From Nitrosarchaeum sp. (GTDB lineage Archaea > Thermoproteota > Nitrososphaeria > Nitrososphaerales > Nitrosopumilaceae), in the NCBI GenBank assembly GCA_009697485.1, contig SICY01000010.1:1-13610 (forward strand): DNA of 13,610 nucleotides, written 5' to 3'. Made by a program: the position numbers and the translations under genes. The notes beneath the pieces were generated by a model. It ran no database searches. It was given only the letters and a program-made list of their open reading frames with translations, and was not told the origin of the DNA. Below are positions 1-7,213 of the stretch, piece by piece (the first letter of the stretch is position 1; every line of letters starts with the position of its first letter).

Positions 1-132
1 ACAAATGCATTTGATTTCAGGTAGTCTGGATAATTCAGTGTTTGAAACATTGGTTCCGCATCTTAAACAAGAGTAAATTACATCAAATGTTTCAGTAGTT
101 TCTTGAACACTTTCAAGGTTTTCTTCAGCCAT
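1..132 (-). CDS. rpo12: DNA-directed RNA polymerase subunit P (Rpo12), 3' part cut by window edge
   Basis: Reading the minus strand from the ATG at 132 gives 44 open codons that run off the left edge. After an acidic, disordered-looking N-terminus, the sequence YSCLRCG (around residues 20-26) is followed about 15 residues later by CIC at the edge. This is the CxxC...CxC(G) zinc-ribbon pattern of the small RNA polymerase subunit Rpo12/RpoP (eukaryotic Rpb12). That subunit helps assemble the Rpo3/Rpo10/Rpo11 platform. The gene lies 38 bp downstream of rps10 on the same strand, so it is probably the third gene of the EF-1A-rps10-rpo12 transcript. The last Cys-Gly and basic tail are outside the window. 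The call rests on the zinc ribbon, the size and the ribosomal context. Another small zinc-ribbon protein is the alternative. Confidence 0.75.
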   Translation of the reverse strand, partial: MAEENLESVQETTETFDVIYSCLRCGTNVSNTELSRLPEIKCIC

Positions 133-170
133 ATTTATCATCAAAATTTCTATAATTTAAGGATACCAGA

Positions 171-479
171 TTATGTTAAGGATAATTCAATGTAAACATC
201 ATCAGGAATCTTTAGTCTCATTAATTGTCTAATTGCTTTATCATCTGCACTAATGTTAATTATTCTTCTATGCATCTTCATCTCCCATTTTTCATAAGTT
301 TCAGTTCCACTACCGCATGGAGATTTTCTTGTTGCAATATGTAATTTCTTAACAGGAAGTGGGGTTGGTCCTTTAACTTTAACGCCGGTTTTTTTACCAA
401 TGCCCATAATCTCACCACATACACCATCAAGTTTAGAAAGACTGATGCTAGTTAGTTTGACACGAGCAGTTTGAGTCAT
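171..479 (-). CDS. rps10: 30S ribosomal protein S10 (uS10)
   Basis: This 102-aa protein has the normal archaeal uS10 length. It starts MTQTARVKLTS, carries the GPTPLPVKKLHIATRKSPCG loop at about residues 38-57 (the long hairpin that reaches the 16S rRNA 3' domain in the 30S head), and then has ETYEKWEMKMHRRII. The ending, with basic residues followed by IPDDVYIELS, is typical. The ATG is 11 bases after the EF-1A stop codon. The short linker has a weak purine-rich stretch (GGTTGAGTTGAG) that could help re-initiation. EF-1A followed by S10 is a classic archaeal order, so co-transcription with EF-1A is expected. Confidence 0.97.
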   Translation of the reverse strand: MTQTARVKLTSISLSKLDGVCGEIMGIGKKTGVKVKGPTPLPVKKLHIATRKSPCGSGTETYEKWEMKMHRRIINISADDKAIRQLMRLKIPDDVYIELSLT

Positions 480-490
480 CTCAACTCAAC

Positions 491-1789
491 CTATGGTTTG
501 AACTCTTCAGTAATTTCTTTAATGATTCCTGCTGCAATAGTTGCACCCATATCTCGAAGTGCAAATCTACCCATCTCAGGAAATTCTGAGAAAGTTTCTA
601 CACAAGTTGGTCTTACAGGTTTGATTTTGACAATTGCTGCATCGCCAACTTTAAGGAACTTTGGATTCTCTTCTTCAACTGCACCAGTAGCTGGATTGAT
701 CTTTTGGAGAAATTCAGTTATAGTTGCTGCAACTTGTGCAGTGTGACAGTGCATGACGGGAGTATAACCAGGTGCAATAGCTGTTGGATGATGAATGACT
801 ATGATTTGTGCTTTGAATTCTTTTGCAACCTTTGGTGGTGCATCTGGAGTTCCAAGTACATCTCCTCTTTTGATATCTTTCTTTTCAATACCTCTAAGGT
901 TGAATCCAATGTTGTCACCTGCTTCTGCAGTTGGCATTTCTGTGTGGTGAGTTTCAATTGATTTGATTTCACCTAGAGCACCAGAAGGCATTACAATAAT
1001 TTTTTGTCCTGCTTTCATGACTCCTGTCTCAACTCTACCTACAGGTACAGTACCTACACCAGTAATGGTGTAAACATCTTGAATTGGAACACGTAATGGT
1101 TTACCAACTGGTTTTTCAGGTATTGTAAAGTCATCAAATGCTTGGAGTAGTGTCTTTCCAGTATACCATGCCATAGCATCTGATTTTTTAACCAAGTTAT
1201 CACCTTTCCATCCAGAAACTGGAATGAATGGAACATTTTCTAATTTGTAACCTACAGATTTTACTAGTTTTTCGCCTTTTTCTTTTGCTGCTTTGAATGC
1301 TGCTTCTTTATAATCAACGGCATCCATTTTGTTAATTGCAACAATAAGTTGACCAACACCTAGTGTTTTTAGTAAAAATGCATGTTCTCTTGCTTGACCG
1401 CCTGCAGCAATTGCGGTATCAGTTTCACCTTCTTTTGCTGAAAGTACCAAAATAGCTGCATCGGCTTCAGATGCACCAGTGATCATGTTTTTGATAAAGT
1501 CTCTGTGACCAGGGGCATCAATTAATGTAAAGAAGTATTTTGCTGACTCAAACTTTTGGAAAGCAAGATCAATTGTAATGCCTCTTTCTCTTTCGTCTTT
1601 AATGTTATCCATAACCCACGCGTACTTGAAAGTATCACCTTTTCCGGTCTTTTCTGATTCAGATGCATGTGCTGCAATAGTTCTCTCATCTACAACACCC
1701 AGATCCATTAAGAAATGACCCATGGTTGTTGATTTTCCATTATCAATATGACCTGTAACAATCATGTTTAGGTGGGGTTTAACTGCCAT
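491..1789 (-). CDS. tuf: Translation elongation factor 1A (EF-1 alpha), GTPase
   Basis: This 432-aa GTPase delivers aminoacyl-tRNA to the ribosomal A site. From the ATG at 1789 the protein begins MAVKPHLNMIV. GTPase motifs are G1 GHIDNGKS (13-20), the switch-I end RERGIT (67-72), G3 DAPGH (91-95), G4 NKMD (153-156) and a later SGW. Domains II and III follow (PLRVPIQDVYTITGVGTVPVGR, then the C-terminal barrel ending near RFALRDMGATIAAGIIKEI). The open frame extends 35 codons upstream to another ATG at 1894, but that stretch is AT-rich, resembles no EF-1A N-terminus and overlaps the promoter region, so I use 1789. Residues 121-131 (GETDTAIAAGG) form the 11-residue insert seen in crenarchaeal and eukaryotic EF-1A. 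This is the first gene of the operon with rps10 and rpo12. Confidence 0.97.
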   Translation of the reverse strand: MAVKPHLNMIVTGHIDNGKSTTMGHFLMDLGVVDERTIAAHASESEKTGKGDTFKYAWVMDNIKDERERGITIDLAFQKFESAKYFFTLIDAPGHRDFIKNMITGASEADAAILVLSAKEGETDTAIAAGGQAREHAFLLKTLGVGQLIVAINKMDAVDYKEAAFKAAKEKGEKLVKSVGYKLENVPFIPVSGWKGDNLVKKSDAMAWYTGKTLLQAFDDFTIPEKPVGKPLRVPIQDVYTITGVGTVPVGRVETGVMKAGQKIIVMPSGALGEIKSIETHHTEMPTAEAGDNIGFNLRGIEKKDIKRGDVLGTPDAPPKVAKEFKAQIIVIHHPTAIAPGYTPVMHCHTAQVAATITEFLQKINPATGAVEEENPKFLKVGDAAIVKIKPVRPTCVETFSEFPEMGRFALRDMGATIAAGIIKEITEEFKP

Positions 1790-1810
1790 ATCGAATCGGT
1801 ATTCGAGGGG

Positions 1811-1820
1811 ATTTATTACT
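1811..1820 (-). promoter_or_regulatory. Putative TATA element of the EF-1A operon
   Basis: On the minus strand, AGTAATAAAT lies 22-31 bases before the EF-1A ATG at 1789. This is the expected archaeal TATA-to-start distance for a leaderless or nearly leaderless mRNA. No Shine-Dalgarno precedes the ATG. Assigned from position and composition only. Confidence 0.4.
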
Positions 1821-1890
1821 GTTATGAATTTTTGAAAAAAATCTATAATTTTTTCAAGAATTTTTAGCTCAAAAAAATTTGAAAAATTAC

Positions 1891-1898
1891 ACATAAAT
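1891..1898 (+). promoter_or_regulatory. Putative TATA element of the FBP aldolase/phosphatase gene
   Basis: ACATAAAT lies 23-30 bases before the ATG at 1921, in the 131-bp divergent gap with EF-1A. The purine run AGGG...CAGAGAAG between it and the ATG is at best a weak ribosome-binding signal. A leaderless transcript is likely. Confidence 0.4.
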
Positions 1899-1920
1899 CA
1901 AAGGGAAAAACAGAGAAGTC

Positions 1921-3057
1921 ATGAAAATTACAGTGTCAGTCATTAAAGCAGATGTAGGTGGAATTGGTGGACACACCAGACCTAGTGATGCACTAATAGA
2001 AGCAGTTAGAAAGACTGTCAAAAGTTCTGGGAATTTATTGATTGATCATTATATTGGATATTGTGGAGACGATGTCCACATTGTCATGTCACATACACAT
2101 GGAATGGACAATGATAAAATTCACAAATTAGCATGGGATGCATTTATGGCAGGAACACAAGTTGCAAAACAAGAAGGACTTTACGGAGCAGGCCAAGATC
2201 TTTTAAAGGATTCTTTTTCAGGAAATGTAAAAGGAATGGGACCTGGAGTTGCAGAGATGGAATTTGAAGAAAGACCAAATGAGGCATTCATAGTTTTTGC
2301 CGCAGACAAAACAGAGCCAGGGGCATTTAACTATCCAATTTACAGAATGTTTGTAGATAGTTTAAGCAACACAGGACTAATTGTAAATAAATCACTTGCA
2401 AGTGGCGTGATAATTAATGTCATGGATGTAGAAGAAGGCAAAATTGCAAAACTTTCATTGTGGGAAGACAAACCAACAATTGAAGCAGCTTTAATGTATC
2501 CAGGAAGATATGTAGTTTCAACAGTTACAACAAAACAAGGAGAACCAATTCTTGCAGCATCGACAGATAGGCTGCACAACATTGCAGGGACATATGTCGG
2601 AAAAGATGATCCAATATGCCTAATCAGAACACAAAAGAATTTTCCAGCAACAGAAGAAGTAGGTAGTGTGTTTAACAATCCACACTATGTTGCAGGAAAC
2701 ACAAGAGGAAGTCACAACATGCCACTAATGCCAGTAAAACTAAACTCTGCAGCATCGATCAACTTTTGTATCCCAATTGTAGAGGCACTTGTCTTTAGCA
2801 TGCACGATGGAAAACTGGTAGGTCCATTTGATGGATTTTCAACCCCAGACTGGGATTACATACGAGAGATCGCAACAAAAAAAGCACTTGCAATGAGAAG
2901 CCAGGGATTCATTCACCCAGCCACACTTGTTCCATCAGAATTAGAATATGCTGAAGGATACAGAGCCAGAATAGAAATACTAGAAGCCAAGATGAAGCCA
3001 ATAGAGGAATCTGCTGCAAAGTCACAAAAGAAAGAAAATTACGAAGATCCAGATTAG
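1921..3057 (+). CDS. fbp: Fructose 1,6-bisphosphate aldolase/phosphatase (bifunctional, archaeal type)
   Basis: This 378-aa enzyme condenses dihydroxyacetone phosphate and glyceraldehyde 3-phosphate to fructose 1,6-bisphosphate, then removes the C1 phosphate to give fructose 6-phosphate. It is the committed gluconeogenic step of archaea that build sugars from CO2. Family signatures are clear. The N-terminus is MKITVSVIKADVGG, with D11, H18 and the D50-D51 pair (GYCGDD) matching known Mg ligands, plus Q92 and D129. Y225 and K228 in GTYVGKDDP match the aldolase acid/base Tyr and Schiff-base Lys, which are also three residues apart in the Sulfolobus/Thermoproteus enzymes. GNTRGSHNMPLMPV, and later the GPFDGFSTPDWDYIRE segment, complete the family pattern. 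The C-terminal ~40 residues are charged and probably flexible. The gene is divergent from EF-1A and seems monocistronic. Confidence 0.96.
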   Translation: MKITVSVIKADVGGIGGHTRPSDALIEAVRKTVKSSGNLLIDHYIGYCGDDVHIVMSHTHGMDNDKIHKLAWDAFMAGTQVAKQEGLYGAGQDLLKDSFSGNVKGMGPGVAEMEFEERPNEAFIVFAADKTEPGAFNYPIYRMFVDSLSNTGLIVNKSLASGVIINVMDVEEGKIAKLSLWEDKPTIEAALMYPGRYVVSTVTTKQGEPILAASTDRLHNIAGTYVGKDDPICLIRTQKNFPATEEVGSVFNNPHYVAGNTRGSHNMPLMPVKLNSAASINFCIPIVEALVFSMHDGKLVGPFDGFSTPDWDYIREIATKKALAMRSQGFIHPATLVPSELEYAEGYRARIEILEAKMKPIEESAAKSQKKENYEDPD

Positions 3058-3085
3058 AGAAAACATAGGACAAAATTGAGAAATA

Positions 3086-3093
3086 GTTAAAAG
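3086..3093 (+). promoter_or_regulatory. Putative TATA element of the small membrane protein gene
   Basis: GTTAAAAG lies 26-33 bases before the proposed TTG start at 3119, in the 61-bp gap after the FBP aldolase/phosphatase gene. It supports a separate, nearly leaderless transcript and, indirectly, the TTG start. Confidence 0.3.
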
Positions 3094-3118
3094 AAATTAC
3101 AACATACCAAAATCACCC

Positions 3119-3529
3119 TTGCAGCGAATCTTGAAGGTTTTTGATTGGAAGACATATGTCTTTACGGTCGTTGCAGTAATTTCATTTTCAAATTTTATGG
3201 TAGTATTATTTGGGCAAACCATACCAGCGACATTTATGACATTTTTTAGATATGCTGGCGAGACAATAATTTTAGGGGCAGTCTTTTTGTTTGCACTGTT
3301 ATGGCTGTTAAAGGCAAGACCACACAATCGCCCAAAGAGCTACTCAGTAGTAGTCTTTGATGTGTATGGAAGAAAAAGCGAGATTAGTGATATCCGCACT
3401 GAATTTAAGACTCATGATGTCGCTTGGAGCTTTATGAAACAGTACAAAAAATCATACCCATTATACAATTTTGCCATGGTATCAAAACTTTCAAAATCAG
3501 ACAAGCCAACTATTTTCAGGTACATCTAA
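3119..3529 (+). CDS. Small two-TM membrane protein of unknown function
   Basis: I do not recognise this 136-aa protein. After a short basic N-terminus it has two hydrophobic segments, about residues 12-31 and 46-66. These are separated by a short loop (GQTIPATFMTFFRYAGE), giving a helical hairpin in the membrane. A soluble C-terminal half of about 70 residues (SYSVVVFDVYGRKSEISD... then WSFMKQYKKSYPLYNFAMVSKL) follows. Its mix of beta-like and amphipathic segments suggests a small folded domain, probably cytoplasmic by the positive-inside rule (KARPHNRPK after TM2). The start is TTG; the first in-frame ATG (residue 27) would cut off most of TM1. It sits between fbp and the ligase gene with no evident functional link. 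Confidence 0.75.
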   Translation: MQRILKVFDWKTYVFTVVAVISFSNFMVVLFGQTIPATFMTFFRYAGETIILGAVFLFALLWLLKARPHNRPKSYSVVVFDVYGRKSEISDIRTEFKTHDVAWSFMKQYKKSYPLYNFAMVSKLSKSDKPTIFRYI

Positions 3530-3537
3530 GATTCAGA

Positions 3538-3545
3538 CTTTTATT
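3538..3545 (+). promoter_or_regulatory. Putative TATA element of the DNA ligase gene
   Basis: CTTTTATT lies 24-31 bases before the GTG start at 3569. No Shine-Dalgarno is present. The spacing supports the GTG as a leaderless start. Confidence 0.35.
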
Positions 3546-3568
3546 CAGGACAATACAATAGAACTAGA

Positions 3569-5341
3569 GTGGAGTTTTCTATTCTAGCTGATGCATTCAG
3601 TAAAATGGAATCAACTACAAAGAGATTAGAGCTAACGCAGCATCTAGTAGAATTATTTGAAAAGACCCCACAAGACGTGGTTTCAAGAATTGTTTATCTC
3701 TTACAAGGAAAATTAAGACCAGATTTTGAGGGAGTTGAATTGGGAGTTGCAGAAAAGCTGGCAATAAGAGCAATAGCAAAGTCAGCAGGGTCTGACAATG
3801 CCGAAAAAAAAATTGAAGATGAATACAGAAAGAGTGGGGACTTGGGACATGCCGCATCCAAGATTTTAGAACAAAAAGAGCAGACCACGTTCATGGTTCA
3901 AGACATTACAGTTGAGCGAGTCTATGAGAACTTGTTTACAATTGCAAAACTAGAAGGCTCAAAGACTCAGGACAGAAAGATGAAATACATTTCAGGATTA
4001 CTCAACGATGCAAGTCCAGTTGAAGCTAAATTCATCCTAAAGATTTTACTTGGAACATTACGATTAGGTATTGCAGAAAATACAGTAATGGATGCACTTG
4101 CCATTGCGTTTACAAATAATAAAGAAAATAGAAAAGTTTTGGAGCATGCATATAATGTATCAAGTGATCTAGGAAAGGTTGCAGATACCATTGCAAGCAA
4201 AGGACTGAAGGGAATAGAAGAATTTGAAATCAATTTGTTTAATCCCATACGACCAATGCTGGCAGACAGAGTAAAAAGTGGAGAAGAGGCAGTAGAAAAA
4301 CTAGGAAGCAACTTTGCTGCAGAATACAAACTAGATGGAGAGAGAGTTCAATTACACATCGAAGGAGAGAAGGTAGTATTATTTTCAAGAAGCTTGGAAA
4401 ATATTACAAGCTATTATCCAGATATTGTGGAAAAAATTCCAAAAACAATTCAAGCACAAAAAGTAATTTTAGAAGCAGAAGCAGTTGCAATAAATGAAAA
4501 CACTGGCGAGTTTTTGCCATTCCAAGAACTGATGCATCGAAGAAGAAAATACCAAATAGAAAAAGCAGTGACACAGTATCCAATCACGGTAAACTTTTTT
4601 GATGTGTTGTATCATGATGGAAAAAGCTGTTTGGAATTAGGATACAAAGAAAGAAGAAGCATTTTGGAAAAAATTGTAAAAGAAGACGACTATGCAAAGC
4701 ACATACCAATGACTATCATAAACAATCAAGACGACATTGAAGAATTTTTGGAAAATAGCATCAACTCTGGATGTGAGGGAGTGATGCTAAAGATGCTGGA
4801 CAAACCATATCAAGCTGGCTCCAGAGGAAGTTATTGGCTAAAACTAAAACGAGAATACAGAAATGAGCTTGGAGACAGTCTTGACCTTGTAGTGATCGGT
4901 GCATTTTTTGGAAAGGGTAGACGAACTGGAAAATATGGAACCTTACTTTTAGCTTCATATGATTATGATACCGACACATTTACAAGCATATGCAAAGTCG
5001 GAACAGGATTTACAGATGAATACCTGGATCAGCTCTATCAGATTCTATCAGATAAGGTAACAATAAAGAAAAATCCGAGAATAGACAGCGAGATGGAAGC
5101 TGACGTATGGTTTGAGCCAGAACTAGTAATTGAAGTAGTGGCATCTGAAATAACACTGAGTCCCATTCACAAGGCAGCAAGAAATGAAATTAGAAAAGAT
5201 ACTGGACTGGCACTGAGATTTCCAAAGTTTACTGGAAAAATAAGAATGGAAAAAGATGCAGAGGACGCATCAACTAATGAAGAGGTAATGACACTATTCA
5301 AAGGACAGAAAAAAGTAGCTCATGACAAAAATTTAATGTAA
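3569..5341 (+). CDS. lig: ATP-dependent DNA ligase (replicative, archaeal type)
   Basis: This 590-aa ligase seals nicks, including Okazaki fragments, by way of an enzyme-AMP intermediate. The order is an N-terminal DNA-binding domain (about 1-215), an adenylation domain and an OB-fold domain. Motif I is EYKLDGER, with K254 as the adenylated lysine. Motif III is FFDVLY (343-348), motif IV EGVMLK (403-408) and motif V WLKLK (423-427). The C-terminal motif VI region is ALRFPKF...IRMEKDAEDA (548 onward). Length matches other archaeal ligases (about 560-600). I use the GTG at 3569 because MEFSILADAFSKME aligns with the conserved family N-terminus (MEF...A..F.K.E). Starting at the next Met (residue 13) would remove it. 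There is a 39-bp gap after the membrane-protein gene. The C-terminal tail (GQKKVAHDKNLM) is short and basic, and it carries no obvious PCNA-binding box. Confidence 0.97.
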   Translation: MEFSILADAFSKMESTTKRLELTQHLVELFEKTPQDVVSRIVYLLQGKLRPDFEGVELGVAEKLAIRAIAKSAGSDNAEKKIEDEYRKSGDLGHAASKILEQKEQTTFMVQDITVERVYENLFTIAKLEGSKTQDRKMKYISGLLNDASPVEAKFILKILLGTLRLGIAENTVMDALAIAFTNNKENRKVLEHAYNVSSDLGKVADTIASKGLKGIEEFEINLFNPIRPMLADRVKSGEEAVEKLGSNFAAEYKLDGERVQLHIEGEKVVLFSRSLENITSYYPDIVEKIPKTIQAQKVILEAEAVAINENTGEFLPFQELMHRRRKYQIEKAVTQYPITVNFFDVLYHDGKSCLELGYKERRSILEKIVKEDDYAKHIPMTIINNQDDIEEFLENSINSGCEGVMLKMLDKPYQAGSRGSYWLKLKREYRNELGDSLDLVVIGAFFGKGRRTGKYGTLLLASYDYDTDTFTSICKVGTGFTDEYLDQLYQILSDKVTIKKNPRIDSEMEADVWFEPELVIEVVASEITLSPIHKAARNEIRKDTGLALRFPKFTGKIRMEKDAEDASTNEEVMTLFKGQKKVAHDKNLM

Positions 5342-5374
5342 TTTACGCGCAAAAATTACAACAAATCATAGAGG

Positions 5375-5384
5375 ATTTAAATTA
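5375..5384 (+). promoter_or_regulatory. Putative TATA element of the DUF47 gene
   Basis: ATTTAAATTA lies 26-35 bases before the ATG at 5410, within the 68-bp gap after the ligase gene. A second AT-rich block (TTATAATATTTAG) is too close to the start codon to be the TATA box if the mRNA is leaderless. Confidence 0.4.
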
Positions 5385-5409
5385 CCTGAGTGTGTTATAA
5401 TATTTAGAT

Positions 5410-6063
5410 ATGTATAGCGGAGAGCTTGAAGTTCAAGCAAAAAGAAAGGCTATAGCAGTTTTACAAGACGAAATCAACAGAATCTTAAATGCCGCCAGAG
5501 AACTTGCAACACTACCAGACCTGATGATGAAAAAAGACAAGACAGGTATCAAAAATGCACTGGAGCAAATATCAACTATCGAGGAAGAAGTAGAAAATCT
5601 TAGAAGAAAAATTACTAGAGAGGTAGCTGACGTGGGAGGTTTAATCATGAACAGAGAAAATCTTCTCAACACAGCATACACAATGGATGAGATTGCAGGT
5701 TACATCACCGGAATAGCATTCAAACTTTCCAACATCAAGATAACTACATTGAAAAGTGCAAATCTGGACGGAGATATTACAACGTTGATAGAGTTGGTAG
5801 TAGAGGAAATTTACAAACTAAATGAAATCATACGTAGTCTAAACACCAATACTGCTAATGCAATTGAACTAGCACAAGAAACACAAAAAATTGAACGTGA
5901 AATAGACGTCAAATACAGACAAGCAACAATCAAACTTTTATCAGGAGTTACAAATATGAAAGAATTATTGCTGATAAAAGATGTAATTGAGGGAATTGAA
6001 GAAATGTCAGACAAATGTCAGCGTGTCTCAGATTCTTTTATACTATTAGCATTGAGTCTATAA
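5410..6063 (+). CDS. PhoU-like protein of the DUF47 family
   Basis: This 217-aa protein is almost entirely helical, with no membrane segment. The pattern fits DUF47 (PhoU-like, six-helix) proteins of about 210-220 aa. It has a charged IEEEVENLRRKITREV helix (about 57-72), then MNRENLLNTAYTMDEIAGYI (about 80-99), IEREIDVKYRQATIKLL (about 163-179) and a C-terminal IKDVIEGIEEMSDKCQRVSD helix. The E/DxxxD-type acidic positions of PhoU metal sites are partly visible. DUF47 proteins usually lie beside Pit-type phosphate transporters and are thought to control them. No transporter is next to this one, so its partner must be encoded elsewhere or its role differs. The family assignment is from pattern recall, not alignment. 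Confidence 0.72.
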   Translation: MYSGELEVQAKRKAIAVLQDEINRILNAARELATLPDLMMKKDKTGIKNALEQISTIEEEVENLRRKITREVADVGGLIMNRENLLNTAYTMDEIAGYITGIAFKLSNIKITTLKSANLDGDITTLIELVVEEIYKLNEIIRSLNTNTANAIELAQETQKIEREIDVKYRQATIKLLSGVTNMKELLLIKDVIEGIEEMSDKCQRVSDSFILLALSL

Positions 6064-6073
6064 ACCACACCCA

Positions 6074-6080
6074 TTTTTTT
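6074..6080 (+). terminator. Oligo-T transcription end after the DUF47 gene
   Basis: A run of seven T residues lies 11 bases after the DUF47 stop codon, followed by further T-rich sequence (TTTTTATCTTATTTTG). Archaeal RNA polymerase commonly terminates at oligo-T tracts without a hairpin, and none is visible here. Confidence 0.4.
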
Positions 6081-6127
6081 ACTTTAAAATTTTTATCTTA
6101 TTTTGTAAAAAAAAATTAGCTATAGCC

Positions 6128-6268
6128 ATGATAGATCATCTTAGAGAAGATACATTGCTTATGAAAGACATAACAGAAAAGCAAGTAAAGAAAATCAAAC
6201 AAAGAGTAATTGAGGCTTGCAAAAATGACTCGGTCCATACAATGAAGTTATGCGCAGATTCAGAGTAG
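6128..6268 (+). CDS. Candidate 46-aa helical microprotein upstream of endA
   Basis: ATG to TAG gives 46 codons of sensible composition: MIDHLREDTLLMKDITEKQV, then a lysine-rich helix (KKIKQRVIEACKN) and a short tail with a second Cys (MKLCADSE). It fills most of the 240-bp gap between the DUF47 gene and endA and ends 35 bp before endA. The predicted helix is amphipathic and basic. A possible TATA (CTTTAAAATT, 6082-6091) lies 37-46 bases upstream, which would give a short leader. No function is recognisable. I judge it likely to be a real gene because charge and hydrophobic periodicity are preserved, but short ORFs can arise by chance. Confidence 0.5.
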   Translation: MIDHLREDTLLMKDITEKQVKKIKQRVIEACKNDSVHTMKLCADSE

Positions 6269-6272
6269 AGAA

Positions 6273-6280
6273 TTCATATA
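6273..6280 (+). promoter_or_regulatory. Putative TATA element of endA
   Basis: TTCATATA lies 24-31 bases before the endA ATG at 6304 and just after the stop of the 46-aa ORF. There is no Shine-Dalgarno before endA, so it may have its own leaderless transcript. Confidence 0.3.
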
Positions 6281-6303
6281 CGCAGATTATTTAAAAAAAC
6301 TAG

Positions 6304-6840
6304 ATGCGAACAGAACTAATTGAAAATAGAATCATCGTATGGAATATTGAAGATTCACGCAAATTATTTAGCCATGGATATTACGGCAAGCCAATTGGAA
6401 TTCCAAAACCAAAGCCTGAAGAAATCAACGTCCCATTAATCTTAGACCTTATAGAAGGACTGTACCTGCTTGAGAATAAAAAAATCACCATTTACAAATC
6501 AAATCAAAAGATCACAGTTGAAGAGATGGTAGAAAAGTGTAAAAAAGAATACCATGATTTTGATAAAAAATATCTAGTGTACAAAAACTTTCGAGACAAA
6601 GGATATGTGATTAATCCCGGAATAAAATTTGGATGTGATTTTGCAGTGTACGAGAAAGGACCTGGCATTGATCATGCACCATTTTTAATTCAGGTGTATA
6701 ACAGAAACGACCCAATAACGTCAACTGGAATTGTTTTGGCAGGAAGACTAGCAACTACAGTAAGAAAGCAATTCATCTTGGCAATACCAAGAGGAAAAGA
6801 CAAGGTGGATTTTCTTGCACTAGATTGGTGGAAAGCCTAG
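6304..6840 (+). CDS. endA: tRNA-intron (splicing) endonuclease, catalytic subunit
   Basis: This 178-aa protein cuts pre-tRNA (and pre-rRNA) at bulge-helix-bulge motifs to remove introns. The N-terminal domain (about 1-80) includes HGYYGKPIGIPKP (24-36), typical of the family. The C-terminal nuclease domain has YLVYKNFRDKGYVINPGIKFGCDFAVYEKGPG. The catalytic triad is Y116, H124 (in DHAPFLIQV) and K155 (in ATTVRKQF). It matches Tyr115/His125/Lys156 of the 179-aa Methanocaldococcus enzyme almost position for position. Thaumarchaeal and crenarchaeal enzymes are reported to be two-subunit (alpha-beta)2 assemblies, so a structural beta subunit without the triad may be encoded elsewhere. The stop codon shares a CTAG with the stop of the convergent gene. 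Confidence 0.95.
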   Translation: MRTELIENRIIVWNIEDSRKLFSHGYYGKPIGIPKPKPEEINVPLILDLIEGLYLLENKKITIYKSNQKITVEEMVEKCKKEYHDFDKKYLVYKNFRDKGYVINPGIKFGCDFAVYEKGPGIDHAPFLIQVYNRNDPITSTGIVLAGRLATTVRKQFILAIPRGKDKVDFLALDWWKA

Positions 6841-7211
6841 ACGTTTTTTATGTGACCAGCTATTCTATCATAAATCTCAAAGAGTTCTTTTGTAATTCCA
6901 AACTCTAGATGATTCTTCCATTTGTTTCGAATTCTAATGGCACCATCAGTTGGCTCTATGAAAATGGTAGCATCAGGGATTGATTGCTTTGCAATCATCT
7001 CATTTAGTGTGCTGTCCTCATTGAGTTTTTTGGCAAGACTGCCGCTGCCATCCCACTCCACTTTAAGAATTGTTTTTGATGAAAAATGTCCCTTTGTTGT
7101 AAGTTTAGTTGTAGCAACGTAGTTTACTCCATGATCAGTTTGCTTTCTAACAATAAAGTGTGCTTGGTATCTATCAAACGCGCCCCATGGCATTGGATTT
7201 GGATCTTGCAT
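6837..7211 (-). CDS. Conserved-looking hypothetical protein, 124 aa
   Basis: I do not recognise a family. The protein is soluble with no Cys. It starts MQDPNPMPWGAFDRYQAHFI. A central part of alternating beta-like segments follows (HFIVRKQ, VNYVATTKLTTKGHF, KTILKVEW), then an acidic helix around NEDSTLNEMIAKQS. It ends with DATIFIEPTDGAIRIRNKW and a C-terminal helix (GITKELFEIYDRIAGHIKNV). The alternation suggests a compact alpha/beta fold. The ATG is 2 bp after the stop of the upstream 78-aa gene (TAA-CT-ATG), with a weak SD-like AAGGGAT upstream, so the pair should be translationally coupled. It is convergent with endA, and the two stop codons overlap within CTAG. Confidence 0.75.
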   Translation of the reverse strand: MQDPNPMPWGAFDRYQAHFIVRKQTDHGVNYVATTKLTTKGHFSSKTILKVEWDGSGSLAKKLNEDSTLNEMIAKQSIPDATIFIEPTDGAIRIRNKWKNHLEFGITKELFEIYDRIAGHIKNV

Positions 7212-7213
7212 AG

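Noticed and set aside
1790..1894. 35-codon N-terminal extension of the EF-1A frame to an ATG at 1894
   Set aside because: The extension is AT-rich, unlike any EF-1A N-terminus, and contains the likely TATA element. MAVKPHLN at 1789 is the expected start.
2340..2678. 112-codon minus-strand frame inside the FBP aldolase/phosphatase gene
   Set aside because: Antisense shadow; the plus-strand protein has all family residues across this region.
3967..4329. 120-codon minus-strand frame inside DNA ligase
   Set aside because: Antisense shadow with Ser/Leu-rich text; the ligase domain structure is continuous on the plus strand.
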